Part shown: positions 42,096-52,029 of the stretch, in pieces
Numbering within the stretch: the stretch's first letter is position 1
Layout of the letters: each line of letters starts with the position of its first letter
NCBI GenBank assembly: GCA_016699695.1
Contig: CP065006.1
Coordinates: 3,410,001-3,474,000, forward strand
Length of the DNA stretch: 64,000 nucleotides
Origin: Bacteroidota bacterium
GTDB taxonomy: Bacteria; Bacteroidota; Bacteroidia; Bacteroidales; UBA10428
Direction: 5' to 3'
The notes under the pieces: generated by a model
Seen by the model: the letters and a program-made list of their open reading frames with translations, nothing else
Told to the model about the DNA's origin: nothing
Databases searched by the model: none
Made by a program: the position numbers and the translations under genes

Positions 42096-43358
42096 TTAAT
42101 GTAAAACTGTTCTATCTCTAAGGGTTATCAAAAACCGACTAAGAATGCCACTTAATCCTGCATAAATAAGAATAAATGATATTTGGTAAGGAATTGCTAA
42201 TGCAAAGCTTTCAATTAAAATTGCTAAAATGCTAACAATTATAAGAAAAGAATAAGGTTTTGCGTTTTTAGTTTTTAAAAAGTTTATTGCGAGAAAAGTA
42301 GGATAAAAAAACAGTAATATATAAATCAATGCACAAATAAATCCCATTTCGCCAATTACAGATGCCCAATGTGAGTCAAATATAAAGGAAGGTTTGCTTT
42401 TTGGTCCTAACCCCTGTTTATTATATATCTCATAATCAAAGTATACTTTATTGTACGACAATTTAACAGGAAAACTACCGAAGGTACCTTGTCCGCTCCC
42501 GAATGGGAAATGGTCCTTAGCAATATTTAAAGATTCTCGGTAAAGCACTAATCTTGGGGTTAAATTATCTCCTGAAGTATTTAAATAGTATTGTTTATAT
42601 AATTCAATCTTATTTTTAACTTTTTTGTTTGTAGTTAGAATAACTGTGGTTGATAGGAATAACATTAAAACAATTATGATTTTTTTTAGACCAAATCTTG
42701 AAAAAATTTGAAGATAAACTAATGATATTATAAGAGCAGATATCATTGATTTTAATAATACACAGATTAAAATAACAATAACTGAATAAATAAGCACTAA
42801 AATATACTTCCTTTTTCTTGTTAAATGATACAAAAAAAGAGCAAGAGATATATTAATATTTGCTAATGTGCCAGCAAATCCGCCGGTCTTCAAGATAATG
42901 GATGATGATACTTTAATTCCTTTATTATCAGCAATAATATTCTCTAAACTATAAATAAATAAAATTATTGAGATAGCGATGAGCAAATATTTGAGTAAAA
43001 GGAATATGGTTTCTTTTGATAGGGTAATATTATAATTAATTATGAAGGTTAGAATTGGAATTAATGTAATAAAACTCCCAATTAAGTATGATTTAATGGA
43101 AGTATACGGAGAAGTAAAGTAATTAATTATTAAAAAGAAAATAACGAAAAGTAAGCCTAAAAAATAGAGAGGGGATATAAGTATTTTATTATTTATCAAT
43201 ACTATAACCACTAAAATTGCAAAATAAAAAAACCAAATAATATAATCAAATCCAATAATATTAAAGCCTATTGTACTTAGGAAGTGTTTTAATACTTGAC
43301 TTGTAGCAAAAGATATTATAGTTATTATTACAATTTGATTTTGTAACCTTAGGCTCAT
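42096..43358 (-). CDS. O-antigen polymerase/ligase-like membrane protein
   Basis: A 420-aa very hydrophobic protein with about 10-12 predicted helices (SFATSQVLKHFLSTIGF, IIWFFYFAILVVIVLI and others). One large loop contains ARESLNIAKDHFPFGSGQGTFGS-like residues and FDSHWASVIGEMGFICALIYILL, as in Wzy/WaaL-type proteins. It lies next to the flippase gene, the classical place of wzy, so polymerase is the more likely role; the other family member (13984-15300) may then be the ligase. Confidence 0.78.
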   Translation of the reverse strand: MSLRLQNQIVIITIISFATSQVLKHFLSTIGFNIIGFDYIIWFFYFAILVVIVLINNKILISPLYFLGLLFVIFFLIINYFTSPYTSIKSYLIGSFITLIPILTFIINYNITLSKETIFLLLKYLLIAISIILFIYSLENIIADNKGIKVSSSIILKTGGFAGTLANINISLALFLYHLTRKRKYILVLIYSVIVILICVLLKSMISALIISLVYLQIFSRFGLKKIIIVLMLFLSTTVILTTNKKVKNKIELYKQYYLNTSGDNLTPRLVLYRESLNIAKDHFPFGSGQGTFGSFPVKLSYNKVYFDYEIYNKQGLGPKSKPSFIFDSHWASVIGEMGFICALIYILLFFYPTFLAINFLKTKNAKPYSFLIIVSILAILIESFALAIPYQISFILIYAGLSGILSRFLITLRDRTVLH

Positions 43359-43398
43359 TAGATCTATTATTATTCAATTCGAATATTCTAATTGAATT

Positions 43399-44652
43399 TT
43401 ATATTAGTTTCAATCTAAGCGTAATATAAATTCTATAAGTCATTTCGAAAAGAAATACCAATACGGTAATTGTCGCAAATATAATTGTATTATTTAATAA
43501 ATTAAACACATAACCAACCCCAATTAATGCAAGGTAAAAGGTGGATGTAATAGTAATGCTGTATAAAAGATAATTATATTTACCTAATACGATTAAACAA
43601 TTTCTAGATAGAGAATAACTGATCGAAAAAAGCAATGGTGAAATAAGTAAGATTCTCGAGATAGCAACTGCCTTAAGATATTGTTCGCCAATAAAAAATT
43701 TTAGAATTAACGGCGTCACAAATTGGAATATGCCAGTAATTATAAGTGTAAATATAAATAAGAGCTTTATTGTTTTGAGGACAAATCTCATATCCTTCTC
43801 TTTTGCAACCTTTGGAAAGATAGCGTCATTAACTAAAATGACTGGATGTAAGAATAGATTCATTATTTTTATTCCTAAATCATAGATAGCTACACTTTCC
43901 ATACCAAGAAATATTCCCAAAAAAATTATGTTGAATTTATCCTTCACCGAGATAAAAATGTTTGATACAAAAAGCAAGAAACTTTCCTTCACAAAATATA
44001 TTAATTTCCCATAAGGCTGGAAAATAAACCTTATTCCCTCTTTTCTAAAAACAAAATATAAAGATAGTATGCCTCCCATCAAAGCACCTATACTATACAG
44101 GATGGGTACCCATAAATAGTCGTTTTCGTTTTTTACAATAAAAAAAATTAAGCCAACGAAAATAAGTTTAGCAAATAGATTAATGGCAGTTATATATCCC
44201 ATTTTCTCAAGACCTTGAAAAAACCATTGAGGAAATAATAATTCATCAAAGCAAATTCCAAATGAAAATAGATATAGCCATTTATCACTTTTTGCTCCTG
44301 GTACTATGTAAATATATAATATTAAGAAAGATAGACTTAATACCCACAGAATAAATTTAATTTGAAAAATAGATGAGACAATAATATCTAGTTTTGATAT
44401 ATCATCTCTATTTATTGCAACTTCTTTTGTTGCTGAATTATTAAATCCAAACTGAATAATAATAGAAAAATAAGAGATTATTGTCTGAACAAAGATGACC
44501 TTTCCATATAGGCTGGTGCCAAGTACCTTTATTAAATACGGATAGGTAATTAGTGGTAGGAGAATGCTGAAAAACCTTAATAATGTTAGATATGAAAAAT
44601 TCTTTACTATTGTTTTATGCTGTTGAATTTTCTTTTTCGAATTATTAAGCAT
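43399..44652 (-). CDS. Oligosaccharide flippase, Wzx-like
   Basis: The 417-aa protein of about 12 helices begins with the MATE/MVF-type signature of polysaccharide flippases: IVKNFSYLTLLRFFSILLPLITYPYLIKVLGTSLYGKVIF. Length and the repeated GxxxxG-helix pattern fit Wzx. It moves undecaprenyl-linked repeat units to the periplasmic side. It lies 40 bp upstream of the Wzy-like gene. Confidence 0.88.
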   Translation of the reverse strand: MLNNSKKKIQQHKTIVKNFSYLTLLRFFSILLPLITYPYLIKVLGTSLYGKVIFVQTIISYFSIIIQFGFNNSATKEVAINRDDISKLDIIVSSIFQIKFILWVLSLSFLILYIYIVPGAKSDKWLYLFSFGICFDELLFPQWFFQGLEKMGYITAINLFAKLIFVGLIFFIVKNENDYLWVPILYSIGALMGGILSLYFVFRKEGIRFIFQPYGKLIYFVKESFLLFVSNIFISVKDKFNIIFLGIFLGMESVAIYDLGIKIMNLFLHPVILVNDAIFPKVAKEKDMRFVLKTIKLLFIFTLIITGIFQFVTPLILKFFIGEQYLKAVAISRILLISPLLFSISYSLSRNCLIVLGKYNYLLYSITITSTFYLALIGVGYVFNLLNNTIIFATITVLVFLFEMTYRIYITLRLKLI

Positions 44653-44998
44653 TTCCTTATCAATAGTTTGAGGGTTTTTATATCTGATTTAAATAATCTA
44701 CAGCTTCATAGAATACATTTTTTTTGTTAATCAGATTGTTAAAACGCTTCAACCTTACATTTTTTAATTATTAAATAATTTATAAACCACAACTTATCGT
44801 AACTTTCTTCAATCCAACAAATAAGTTATCGAAAACTCTGTTAAACCAAAATCTAATGCATTCCTTCAAAACGCTTTTGTGCTGTTTAGATATTGTTTTA
44901 ATATATAATGATTTAAGAGATATTATTTCATTTGCTCTTTCCTGGTATTCCTTTCGATCCTTTTCTTAAAGGGATAAAACCTATATTCATAATAATAG
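44653..44998. other. Intergenic region, nothing clear
   Basis: 346 bp without a coding frame. It lies between the Wzz-like gene and the Wzx gene (both minus), so it may hold a secondary promoter for the Wzx-to-deacetylase group. I see no convincing -7 box or hairpin. Confidence 0.4.
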
Positions 44999-45970
44999 TT
45001 AATATCTTAGAAAAGCAGAAATATGTGCTTTATAAAACATTAGTAAAAATAGTACATAACCTATAAGTCCAAACCAAAATCCAAATTTTATAATATACCC
45101 ACTCTTTGGGTTCTCTTCCATTGTCAAGGCTGTAAAGTCTTTAATTACTGTAAGAGGCTCGGTAGCCATTTCCAGTTCTTTCAGGTAATTTTGCTTTTGC
45201 CTGGTTAGGGTTACTTTGTCTTTGTAATACATCTGTTTGTCTTTCTCCGAAAGAAACATCAGGCGGCTGTCCCTGCCACTTTCCAGGCGTTGGTCCGATT
45301 TGAAATAATCGACATTCTGCAGGCTGTCGAGTTTGGCTATTTCGAGGCTTACCATGGACACCATTTCTTCTAGTTCTTTTTTGCGTATCTGGTTAAGCTG
45401 TATCAGGTAAGGATTTTTTGCTATGTATTCGAATAAACCTTTGCTTACAGCAGCAAAAACCTGGTTGTCGAGCACTTCTACCTGCACGTATATGCGCTTA
45501 TCGTCTAGTACAATATTGGTGTCTCTGGGATTATAACTTTTGTTCAGGTCCACCAGGTCGCCTATGCCATCTTTGTTTACATCGAGGTAATAGAAGGCTT
45601 CGATGTTTTTCACCTTCTGGGCGGTTGCTTCGTCCAGATTAAGGGAATTGGTCAGGGCTGGAATATTCTTGCGTGTGGTGAAGCGGTTCAAGTCGTTGAT
45701 GTATTCCACCATGTCATATGCCTTTATGCCATTGGGCTGGGCAATAAGGTGAGAGGAATAATAGCGCGATGTGGTAGAGTAAACCAATAAACCTACGAGG
45801 GCTCCTGCAATTACAAAAAGTGCAAGCCAATGCGCCCGTTTGATTCCAAATGAGATTAGAAATACAATGCCTTTGAGCAAGCCCAAAATCATATTTTTTA
45901 TTCCTTTTCCTATCGATGCAAACAATTCAAGCAGGTCAATCTCTTTCACATCATTCTTTGTGTCGGCCAT
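44999..45970 (-). CDS. Wzz-like chain-length determinant protein
   Basis: A 323-aa inner-membrane protein with two helices near the ends: WLALFVIAGALVGLLVYSTT (~50-68) and FGFWFGLIGYVLFLLMFY near the C-terminus. A periplasmic, partly helical domain lies between them (ELEEMVSMVSLEIAKLDSLQ). This layout is the Wzz/polysaccharide co-polymerase type that controls chain length. The frame extends 11 codons upstream of the Met at 45970, but those residues (MYFCAEPKLPL) do not look genuine, so I chose MADTKNDVKEIDLLELF. No kinase domain is fused. It follows the CapD/WbpM-type gene. Confidence 0.8.
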   Translation of the reverse strand: MADTKNDVKEIDLLELFASIGKGIKNMILGLLKGIVFLISFGIKRAHWLALFVIAGALVGLLVYSTTSRYYSSHLIAQPNGIKAYDMVEYINDLNRFTTRKNIPALTNSLNLDEATAQKVKNIEAFYYLDVNKDGIGDLVDLNKSYNPRDTNIVLDDKRIYVQVEVLDNQVFAAVSKGLFEYIAKNPYLIQLNQIRKKELEEMVSMVSLEIAKLDSLQNVDYFKSDQRLESGRDSRLMFLSEKDKQMYYKDKVTLTRQKQNYLKELEMATEPLTVIKDFTALTMEENPKSGYIIKFGFWFGLIGYVLFLLMFYKAHISAFLRY

Positions 45971-46068
45971 AAGGGGTAATTTTGGTTCGGCGCAAAAATA
46001 CAAAAAAGTAGGGAGCTAGTTTTTATTTCATGGAAAATTTTGAAAATCGAAACTGGCAAACGGTCTTG

Positions 46069-47994
46069 TCAGATGGCTTGGTCTAGTTTTTCGAATACCG
46101 AATTTTTCGATTTGTAGGTAGGCACCATCTCTTTCATCAGCTTCACCACTTCATTAATATTCTGAGATTCTACCGGGAAATTGAATTTGTCAAGGTGGTT
46201 CATTACTTCTTCAAAATTCTGTTCGCACACCTCGGCTATTTTTATTTTCGGATGGTGGGTAGGTTTGTTGTTTTCTGTTTCCATCAGCAATTCTTCATAA
46301 AGCTTTTCGCCAGGGCGCAGTCCGGTAAAACTAATTTCAATGTCGCGGCCAAGCACAAAACCGGTCGATTTAATGAGGTTCTTGGCCAGATCAAGTATCC
46401 TCACTGCTTTACCCATGTCGAAAAGGAATATCTCACCTCCCTTACCCATTACACTGGCTTCAAGTACCAATTGGCAGGCCTCGGGTATGGTCATAAAAAA
46501 GCGGGTAATATCTGGGTGGGTAACGGTTACAGGGCCACCCTCTTTGATTTGTTTTAAGAAGCGGGGTATTACCGAGCCATTGGAGTTGAGTACATTTCCA
46601 AAGCGGGTTGTGATAAAATTAGTATCGCTGTGCTGGTTCAGGGCCTGAATATAGATTTCGGACATCCTTTTGGTAGCTCCCATAATGCCGGTAGGATTCA
46701 CGGCTTTGTCGGTCGAAACCATAATAAACTTGTCTACCTTGTACTGGTGGGCCAGATCGGAAAGAATCCTGCTTCCCATTACATTGTTTTCAAAGGCTTC
46801 GATGGGGTTGTTTTCCATCATAGGCACATGCTTATAGGCCGCTGCATGGTAAACCACATCGGGTTTAAAAGTCCTGAATACCTTTTCGATGCGACTTTTA
46901 TTAAGAATATCAGCTAGTATGACTGAAATGTTTTTAAAACCCAAGCTTTCGAGTATTTCCAACTCGATATCATAAAGGGGCGATTCTGCCTGGTCGATCA
47001 GGATAAGGTTTTTGGGATTGTAGGTTGCAATTTGTCTGACCAGCTCGCTTCCGATAGAACCTGCAGCACCGGTTATCAACACATTTTTCCCGTTGAGGTA
47101 ATTGCGTATGTGGTCTTTTTCGAGCTGAATAGGTTCGCGCTCCAGCAGTTCTTCCATCTTAATTTCTTCGATGCGCAGACTGCCGGTATTTTCGAGGTGC
47201 CACAAATCGGGGGCTGTGAGCATAGTAATACCGTATTTCTTGGCAATGCTTCCCACAAGTTCTTTTTCGCCACGGCTTATTTCACGTTTGGCAATGACAA
47301 AATGCGATACATCGTATTTTTCAATCAGGTATTTCAGTTCTTCCAGGTTGTAAATATTTAACCCAGCCAGCCGTTTTTTTCTCGATGGCACCAAGGAATC
47401 GGCAAAAGCAATAATTTTATACTTCTCGCGTGGGTGTAGCTCGATGGTTTCTTTTAGCATCAGGGCCAGCTCTTTGCTGCCAATGATAATAACCGATTTA
47501 CTGTCGAGGTCCATATTGGTGAGGAGTATATAGATGTACCGTATGAAAAGCCGAAGGTTAATCATGAGGAACATGGTAAAGAAAAATTCCATCACTATTA
47601 CCGAAAGTGGTATTGTAAACCCCCACGAAAAGTGGCGCATGATAAATACAGCTGCAAGAATGGTGAGTGTGCCGCTTGAAACGGTTGTAAAAACCCGTTT
47701 GATATCGTGCAGGCTGGTATATCGAATAATGTGGGCATAAATCTTAAAAACTACTGAAAAGACTAGCCTTACAAATACAATGAGAATGGCAGCAAACAGG
47801 ACGTTCTCGTAGTTTATTTCATGCATTCTGAAACCAAAACGTATAAAATACCCCAGTAATACACCCAGCAGGCTGATAATAGCATCGGCCGAAAAAATTA
47901 TCCAACGGGGACTGTTTTTTTCGGAGGCGATTTTGCGCACCCGGTGCAGGAGTATAAGAATTCGTCGGCGTATTGCTATTTCTGAGATACTCAT
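46069..47994 (-). CDS. Membrane-bound UDP-GlcNAc 4,6-dehydratase type (WbpM/CapD family)
   Basis: A 641-aa protein with four N-terminal helices (IIFSADAIISLLGVLLGYFI and following), a CoA-binding-like first Rossmann fold (VIIIGSKELALML), and the catalytic SDR domain from about 308 (NVLITGAAGSIGSELVRQI). The active-site segment is STDKAVNPTGIMGATKRMSE: Met replaces the Tyr of ordinary SDRs, the hallmark of the large WbpM/PglF/CapD dehydratases. It makes UDP-4-keto-6-deoxy sugar, the precursor of QuiNAc, FucNAc, bacillosamine and similar sugars. It is the first gene of the right-hand polysaccharide segment, with a candidate promoter at 48083-48090. Confidence 0.92.
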   Translation of the reverse strand: MSISEIAIRRRILILLHRVRKIASEKNSPRWIIFSADAIISLLGVLLGYFIRFGFRMHEINYENVLFAAILIVFVRLVFSVVFKIYAHIIRYTSLHDIKRVFTTVSSGTLTILAAVFIMRHFSWGFTIPLSVIVMEFFFTMFLMINLRLFIRYIYILLTNMDLDSKSVIIIGSKELALMLKETIELHPREKYKIIAFADSLVPSRKKRLAGLNIYNLEELKYLIEKYDVSHFVIAKREISRGEKELVGSIAKKYGITMLTAPDLWHLENTGSLRIEEIKMEELLEREPIQLEKDHIRNYLNGKNVLITGAAGSIGSELVRQIATYNPKNLILIDQAESPLYDIELEILESLGFKNISVILADILNKSRIEKVFRTFKPDVVYHAAAYKHVPMMENNPIEAFENNVMGSRILSDLAHQYKVDKFIMVSTDKAVNPTGIMGATKRMSEIYIQALNQHSDTNFITTRFGNVLNSNGSVIPRFLKQIKEGGPVTVTHPDITRFFMTIPEACQLVLEASVMGKGGEIFLFDMGKAVRILDLAKNLIKSTGFVLGRDIEISFTGLRPGEKLYEELLMETENNKPTHHPKIKIAEVCEQNFEEVMNHLDKFNFPVESQNINEVVKLMKEMVPTYKSKNSVFEKLDQAI

Positions 47995-48313
47995 TTACTT
48001 CAAATTAAAAATTCACCAACCATTTGTATGTTTGGTTCATACGGCAGGTGAAATACCACTTTAGGGATTTATTTGAACTGTGCAAATATAAATATTTATA
48101 CATCAATATAGTAAATTAATTGTAATATAAAGTGCCTGGTCTAATCTAAATCAAGTTATGTTCAAATAGGCTTATTCCAAAAACTTGTAATTTAGCGCGG
48201 GTAGCTTTGTTATTTTTCTTTCGGGTAACATTTTTATTGCATTACTATTAACGCAGTTTGAAATTATATATTTTTCAACCATATAAAAACAAGTTGCCTT
48301 TCCGTTTTTAAAA
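47995..48313. other. Intergenic promoter region of the polysaccharide operon
   Basis: 319 bp without a gene. It contains the candidate -7 element at 48083-48090 for the leftward polysaccharide genes, and is otherwise AT-rich with no strong hairpin or terminator seen. Confidence 0.45.
48083..48090 (-). promoter_or_regulatory. Candidate -7 element of the polysaccharide operon
   Basis: TATATTTG on the minus strand fits TAnnTTTG and lies about 90 bp upstream of the WbpM/CapD-type gene. A TTG with the ideal 17-23 bp spacing is not seen, so this is only a candidate. Confidence 0.35.
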
Positions 48314-51300
48314 TTACTGCATGCTCCACGCCAACCGGGTAGGAATTTTTGTGATGAGCAGCAGGTAAATAAACAGGTTCAGGCTCCAAATTACCGAAAG
48401 GTTAAATTCGAAGGTAGAGATGACCTGTCCATTGAACATTTTTTCGGCCTGAAACATTTGTGCTCTACCGAAATTATTTCCGGGATTCTGAAAAACCGGG
48501 TCGGAATATTGGTAAAGCATTCCCTTTTGCACCTCGAAAGCAATTTCTGCATGGCTATTCAAAACAGATTCTTTCACTTTATTGTTTTGATGTTTTTTTT
48601 CAAGTTGCTCAATATATTGGGTTCCAAATAGGTTTTGAAGACTGTCGGCAATTGTTTGCTTTTGAAAGATTCCATTCTGAAACGTTCGTGCAAAATGATA
48701 TACCAGGTAGTCGAGGTATTCGGCGGTTTCGCTCAGAATTACCATGCTTGTGGGTTGCATGTTTAACTCGCGGGTGTATTCAAACGGAAAAATATCTTCG
48801 GTTTGTTCGTAAAATTCAAATTGATTTTGTATTGCAAAAAGCATATGTCGGATAGTATCGGTTTTTAGTTTTGGGTAACGCCCCACATAGTTTAGCTTAC
48901 TTTCGAGATAAGGTAAAACTTGTTGCGCCTGGAAGGCACCGTTTCGTATGTTTTTATCGGCTTTAAAAAAATGCTTCTCGTATGGATTGGCTGCGAACTG
49001 TTGAACCATAATTGCCTCATATGCCCATTTGCTAACTGAAAGTTCTGCAACCAAAGGAGGATATTTCTTTTGTTGCCGCTTAATTTTATCAAGGGGAAGC
49101 CAACCCCCTCCAAGTAAAAGGCAGAATAAGATAAACAAGGGTATTGTCTTGTAAAATACAAAGCGTGTCGAAGTATGCGTGGCAGAAATAAATAAACCTG
49201 CAAACACCCCCGATGCCGCCACACCGAAATACACCATCCAGTGATAAAAAAGCATGCCTTTGATTTGTAAAATGCTGTTGCCCAATGCCGTGAAAAGAAA
49301 AGTCTGAAGCAAGATAAGCAGAAGGTGATAAGTCAATTTTGCATTGATGTAAGAAAACATGCTCAAATTTAAATGGTCTTCTTTAATCAGTATTTTTCGT
49401 TCCTGAATAATCTCGAGGGCGGTTTGTATTAATCCAAGAAAGAGGCAAGTAAGAATACTCAGATAAAAATAGCCTGGTATATTTTTGTTTTCTGAAAACT
49501 GATAGGCACTGGTAAAATCCTGGCGGAGAAGAATGGAATAGAAAAATGCAAGAATTGGCGCGGCAAGTATGGTAAATACAAGTTCCTTGCGACGGGCAAG
49601 TTTTATTTTGAAGATTCTCAACGAATAAGACCGGTATTGTTGTTCGAGCCTTGCAGTAGGAAATTTTATTGCAGGTAAAATATTTTTTTGCTTTCGAAAA
49701 GAAATATCCTTGGGCTCATTTTTCTTAAAATCATCGTACATGACTTTTTCTGCAGGTAACTCCAGGTTTAATTCCGACCTCAGTTTTTGCTGTCTCAGCT
49801 CAATTACTTCCAGAATGTCGTTGGAGATAAAATGGTACTTTTGGTTGTAGCGTGGACGAATGCCTTTGGGAATGTATTTTACAAAATGAGCAAGTGTTTT
49901 ATGCCGTGGGCCATAAAACAAAGGGTATCCCTGATCTCCGAGAACGAAGAGGCTGTCGAAATTGACAAATACTTCCGGTGATGTTTGGGTGATGGAGGTT
50001 ATTATTAGCATTCCGCGGAAAGTGAGTGAAGACAAGCACTCTACGACTAGTGTCGCATCGCTTATACTCAGACCGGAACGGGCGTTATCTACAATCAGAA
50101 TTTCGGGTTGTCTGATGAGTTCAAGGGCGATATTCACCAGCCTTCGCTGTCCGGGTTGAAGTATTTTCTCCTCAATACTTCCCACTACCAGGTGTTGAAT
50201 AGCTGTGAGCCTTAAATCGGATAAAACACGCCCGACAAGTTCTTTCCTCTCGGCATAGCTGCTATTTCCCAAGTGCAGGCGCGCTGTGAGTTCAATATTC
50301 TCAATTACGGTAAGTTCCTCGAAAAGAAAATCTTCTTCCGGCACATACCCCATGATGCCTGCCAATTGGTATTTGTTTTTAAAAATATTGAAGGCATTGA
50401 GGTAGATTGCACCAAAGCCCGGTTTTTGATAGCCGGCCAGCATTCGTAACAGGGTTGTTTTTCCCGAACCTTCTTTACCTACAACACCAATAAGTTGCCC
50501 CGGACAGGCCAGCATGGAGAAGGCTTTGATGCTGTAATTTTCCTTAATGTGAATGGCTACATTGTCGGCAAATAGAAAAAAACGGTTCTCAAAAATCTTT
50601 TCTATCAGTTTTTCTTTTAGAATAGAAAAGTTTATCTCGATGTTTTCAGGGGTATGGAGTGAATCTTCCAGCTGAAGCAGGAAATATGGCCCCGGAAAAA
50701 CCGAATTGTTTTTACGCAAAGTTCCAGAAACATTCTCTGCCGAAAGGAGAAAGGCATTTAGCTCCACCAGATAAAAGGCCTCAATCGGATATTTTATGTC
50801 TTTTATAATCAGCTTTTCTTCCGTTTTTATCTCTTCTGGTTTATTGCTATCTACCCAGTCACCTTCTAGCTGTTCAGTTGCATCGTTACCTTCGGGTACT
50901 AGTTTTAGATAAAAATTATTCTGAAACAATGTACTTGGGCTGAAAACAAAATCTTTTGTCTTATCTGCCAGCATCGAAGGCAATTCGAGTTGCGCAGCCA
51001 GTTTTAATACAATGTCCTGGAATGGAATTTTAAATTGATTCGTCCAGCCTAGTATAATGAGGTAGGCTTGAAGTTTGTCGCTTAGTTCAATAAGTATCTG
51101 CTCGCGCAAGAGGAATGGTTTATGAAAGCTTTGCAAAAAAAGCGAGTCGTCATCACCGGCAACGTTGTGTTCGTAATAAAGAAGTTTTTCAGCATATAAA
51201 TTTGCGAAAGTTCTCATACCAAAGTATGAATCTAAATATGCAACAATTTGCTCCAGAAAGGGTTTCGATGCAGTTGTTTTTTTATGGTTTGCAAGCAACT

Positions 51301-51367
51301 CAATCAATAACTCAAGTGCATGCTGATGAGCTAGGGAGAAAAGAATATGGTTTGCTGATTTAGTCAA
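48314..51367 (-). CDS. Large ABC-2 type transporter, ABCG-like, with degenerate ATPase site
   Basis: A 1017-aa protein. Residues 1-110 are helical and TerB-like (weak). The ABC domain (~265-500) has an intact Walker A (VVGKEGSGKTTLLRMLAG, ~290), GYVPEEDFLFEELTVIEN as Q-loop region, signature LQPGQRRLVNIALEL in place of LSGGQ, and Walker B ILIVDNARSGLS, where Asn replaces the catalytic Glu. The membrane part (~590-780, about six helices including LAAPILAFFYSILLRQDF) is ABC2-type with a large extracytoplasmic insertion and a last helix at the C-terminus. The order NBD-TMD in one chain is that of ABCG/White transporters. With the changed catalytic residue it may hydrolyse ATP slowly or act as a switch. 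The cargo is unknown. Confidence 0.82.
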   Translation of the reverse strand: MTKSANHILFSLAHQHALELLIELLANHKKTTASKPFLEQIVAYLDSYFGMRTFANLYAEKLLYYEHNVAGDDDSLFLQSFHKPFLLREQILIELSDKLQAYLIILGWTNQFKIPFQDIVLKLAAQLELPSMLADKTKDFVFSPSTLFQNNFYLKLVPEGNDATEQLEGDWVDSNKPEEIKTEEKLIIKDIKYPIEAFYLVELNAFLLSAENVSGTLRKNNSVFPGPYFLLQLEDSLHTPENIEINFSILKEKLIEKIFENRFFLFADNVAIHIKENYSIKAFSMLACPGQLIGVVGKEGSGKTTLLRMLAGYQKPGFGAIYLNAFNIFKNKYQLAGIMGYVPEEDFLFEELTVIENIELTARLHLGNSSYAERKELVGRVLSDLRLTAIQHLVVGSIEEKILQPGQRRLVNIALELIRQPEILIVDNARSGLSISDATLVVECLSSLTFRGMLIITSITQTSPEVFVNFDSLFVLGDQGYPLFYGPRHKTLAHFVKYIPKGIRPRYNQKYHFISNDILEVIELRQQKLRSELNLELPAEKVMYDDFKKNEPKDISFRKQKNILPAIKFPTARLEQQYRSYSLRIFKIKLARRKELVFTILAAPILAFFYSILLRQDFTSAYQFSENKNIPGYFYLSILTCLFLGLIQTALEIIQERKILIKEDHLNLSMFSYINAKLTYHLLLILLQTFLFTALGNSILQIKGMLFYHWMVYFGVAASGVFAGLFISATHTSTRFVFYKTIPLFILFCLLLGGGWLPLDKIKRQQKKYPPLVAELSVSKWAYEAIMVQQFAANPYEKHFFKADKNIRNGAFQAQQVLPYLESKLNYVGRYPKLKTDTIRHMLFAIQNQFEFYEQTEDIFPFEYTRELNMQPTSMVILSETAEYLDYLVYHFARTFQNGIFQKQTIADSLQNLFGTQYIEQLEKKHQNNKVKESVLNSHAEIAFEVQKGMLYQYSDPVFQNPGNNFGRAQMFQAEKMFNGQVISTFEFNLSVIWSLNLFIYLLLITKIPTRLAWSMQ

Positions 51368-51663
51368 GGAATAATAGTTTTTATCGAGGCTTAAATTACA
51401 AAAAACTCCTGCAACCCTAAATTATTTTTCATTATATCTTAGCCTGTAAGGTTTTGCTCAGTACAGGCATTAAATTCCCTATAGATGATGTATCTCATCC
51501 TTATCCAGCAATAAGACTCACCGATAAAAAGATGGATTTAAGGGTTTCCTGCTTTAAATTTATATCAGATAAAAAAATGAAATTCTTCTTAATTAGTTGG
51601 GATAGTTAGAATTTGGGTTAGTTTTTAAAAAAGTTTTAGTTGGGTTTAAATTTAGGTGTAGGC

Positions 51664-51699
51664 AGTCCTGGCAGTTTTACTACCAGGGCTTTGCTTTTT
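51664..51699 (+). terminator. Intrinsic terminator 1
   Basis: AGTCCTGG (51664-51671) pairs with CCAGGGCT (51683-51690) and an inner AGT/ACT pair extends the stem past one mismatch. TTGCTTTTT follows. No rightward protein gene precedes it. Confidence 0.65.
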
Positions 51700-51882
51700 A
51701 ATAAGAAAGGTAAAATCAATTGGATGAGACAAATCATTTGACCAACCAACCTAAATCATTGTTGAAAGAAAGAACTTTTAAACCATTTTGGCGTAAATTT
51801 ACACATAGGTTTTTCGTTTTCAAGTTTACTTTACAGGTTTGTTTTTCATTTTTCAAAAAAAGGTTTAGTTTTAGGGTAACGA

Positions 51883-51906
51883 GCCTCCTTTTTTAGGAGG
51901 CTTTTT
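51883..51906 (+). terminator. Intrinsic terminator 2
   Basis: A perfect 7-bp GC-rich stem, GCCTCCT/AGGAGGC, with a loop of five T, then TTTTT. This is the strongest terminator in the window. It lies 177 bp after terminator 1, with no protein gene between. Confidence 0.85.
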
Positions 51907-51923
51907 CTATTTTTATACACTTT

Positions 51924-52016
51924 GAAACGAACATGGTTCATTAAACACAAACAAGGATGAATTGAAAATCGACGTAGTCAAAATTCATCATGCGAGTTCC
52001 ATCAGACCTTATTAAA
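51924..52016 (+). promoter_or_regulatory. Conserved leader element, copy 2
   Basis: This matches 20978-21052 upstream of the T9SS protein gene. It has an extra ~19 bases (around 51962-51980) before the 23-base identical core at 51981-52003, then GACCTTATTAAA with one difference just before. It ends 13 bp before the M1 peptidase ATG. Confidence 0.65.
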
Positions 52017-52029
52017 AAAATATTTACAG

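Larger units (their letters stand above)
51368..52029. other. Intergenic region with two terminators and a conserved leader
   Basis: 662 bp without a protein gene. It contains intrinsic terminators at 51664-51699 and 51883-51906, both reading rightward with no rightward gene before them, so one or two small RNAs may be transcribed here. It also holds the shared leader element at 51924-52016. Confidence 0.55.
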
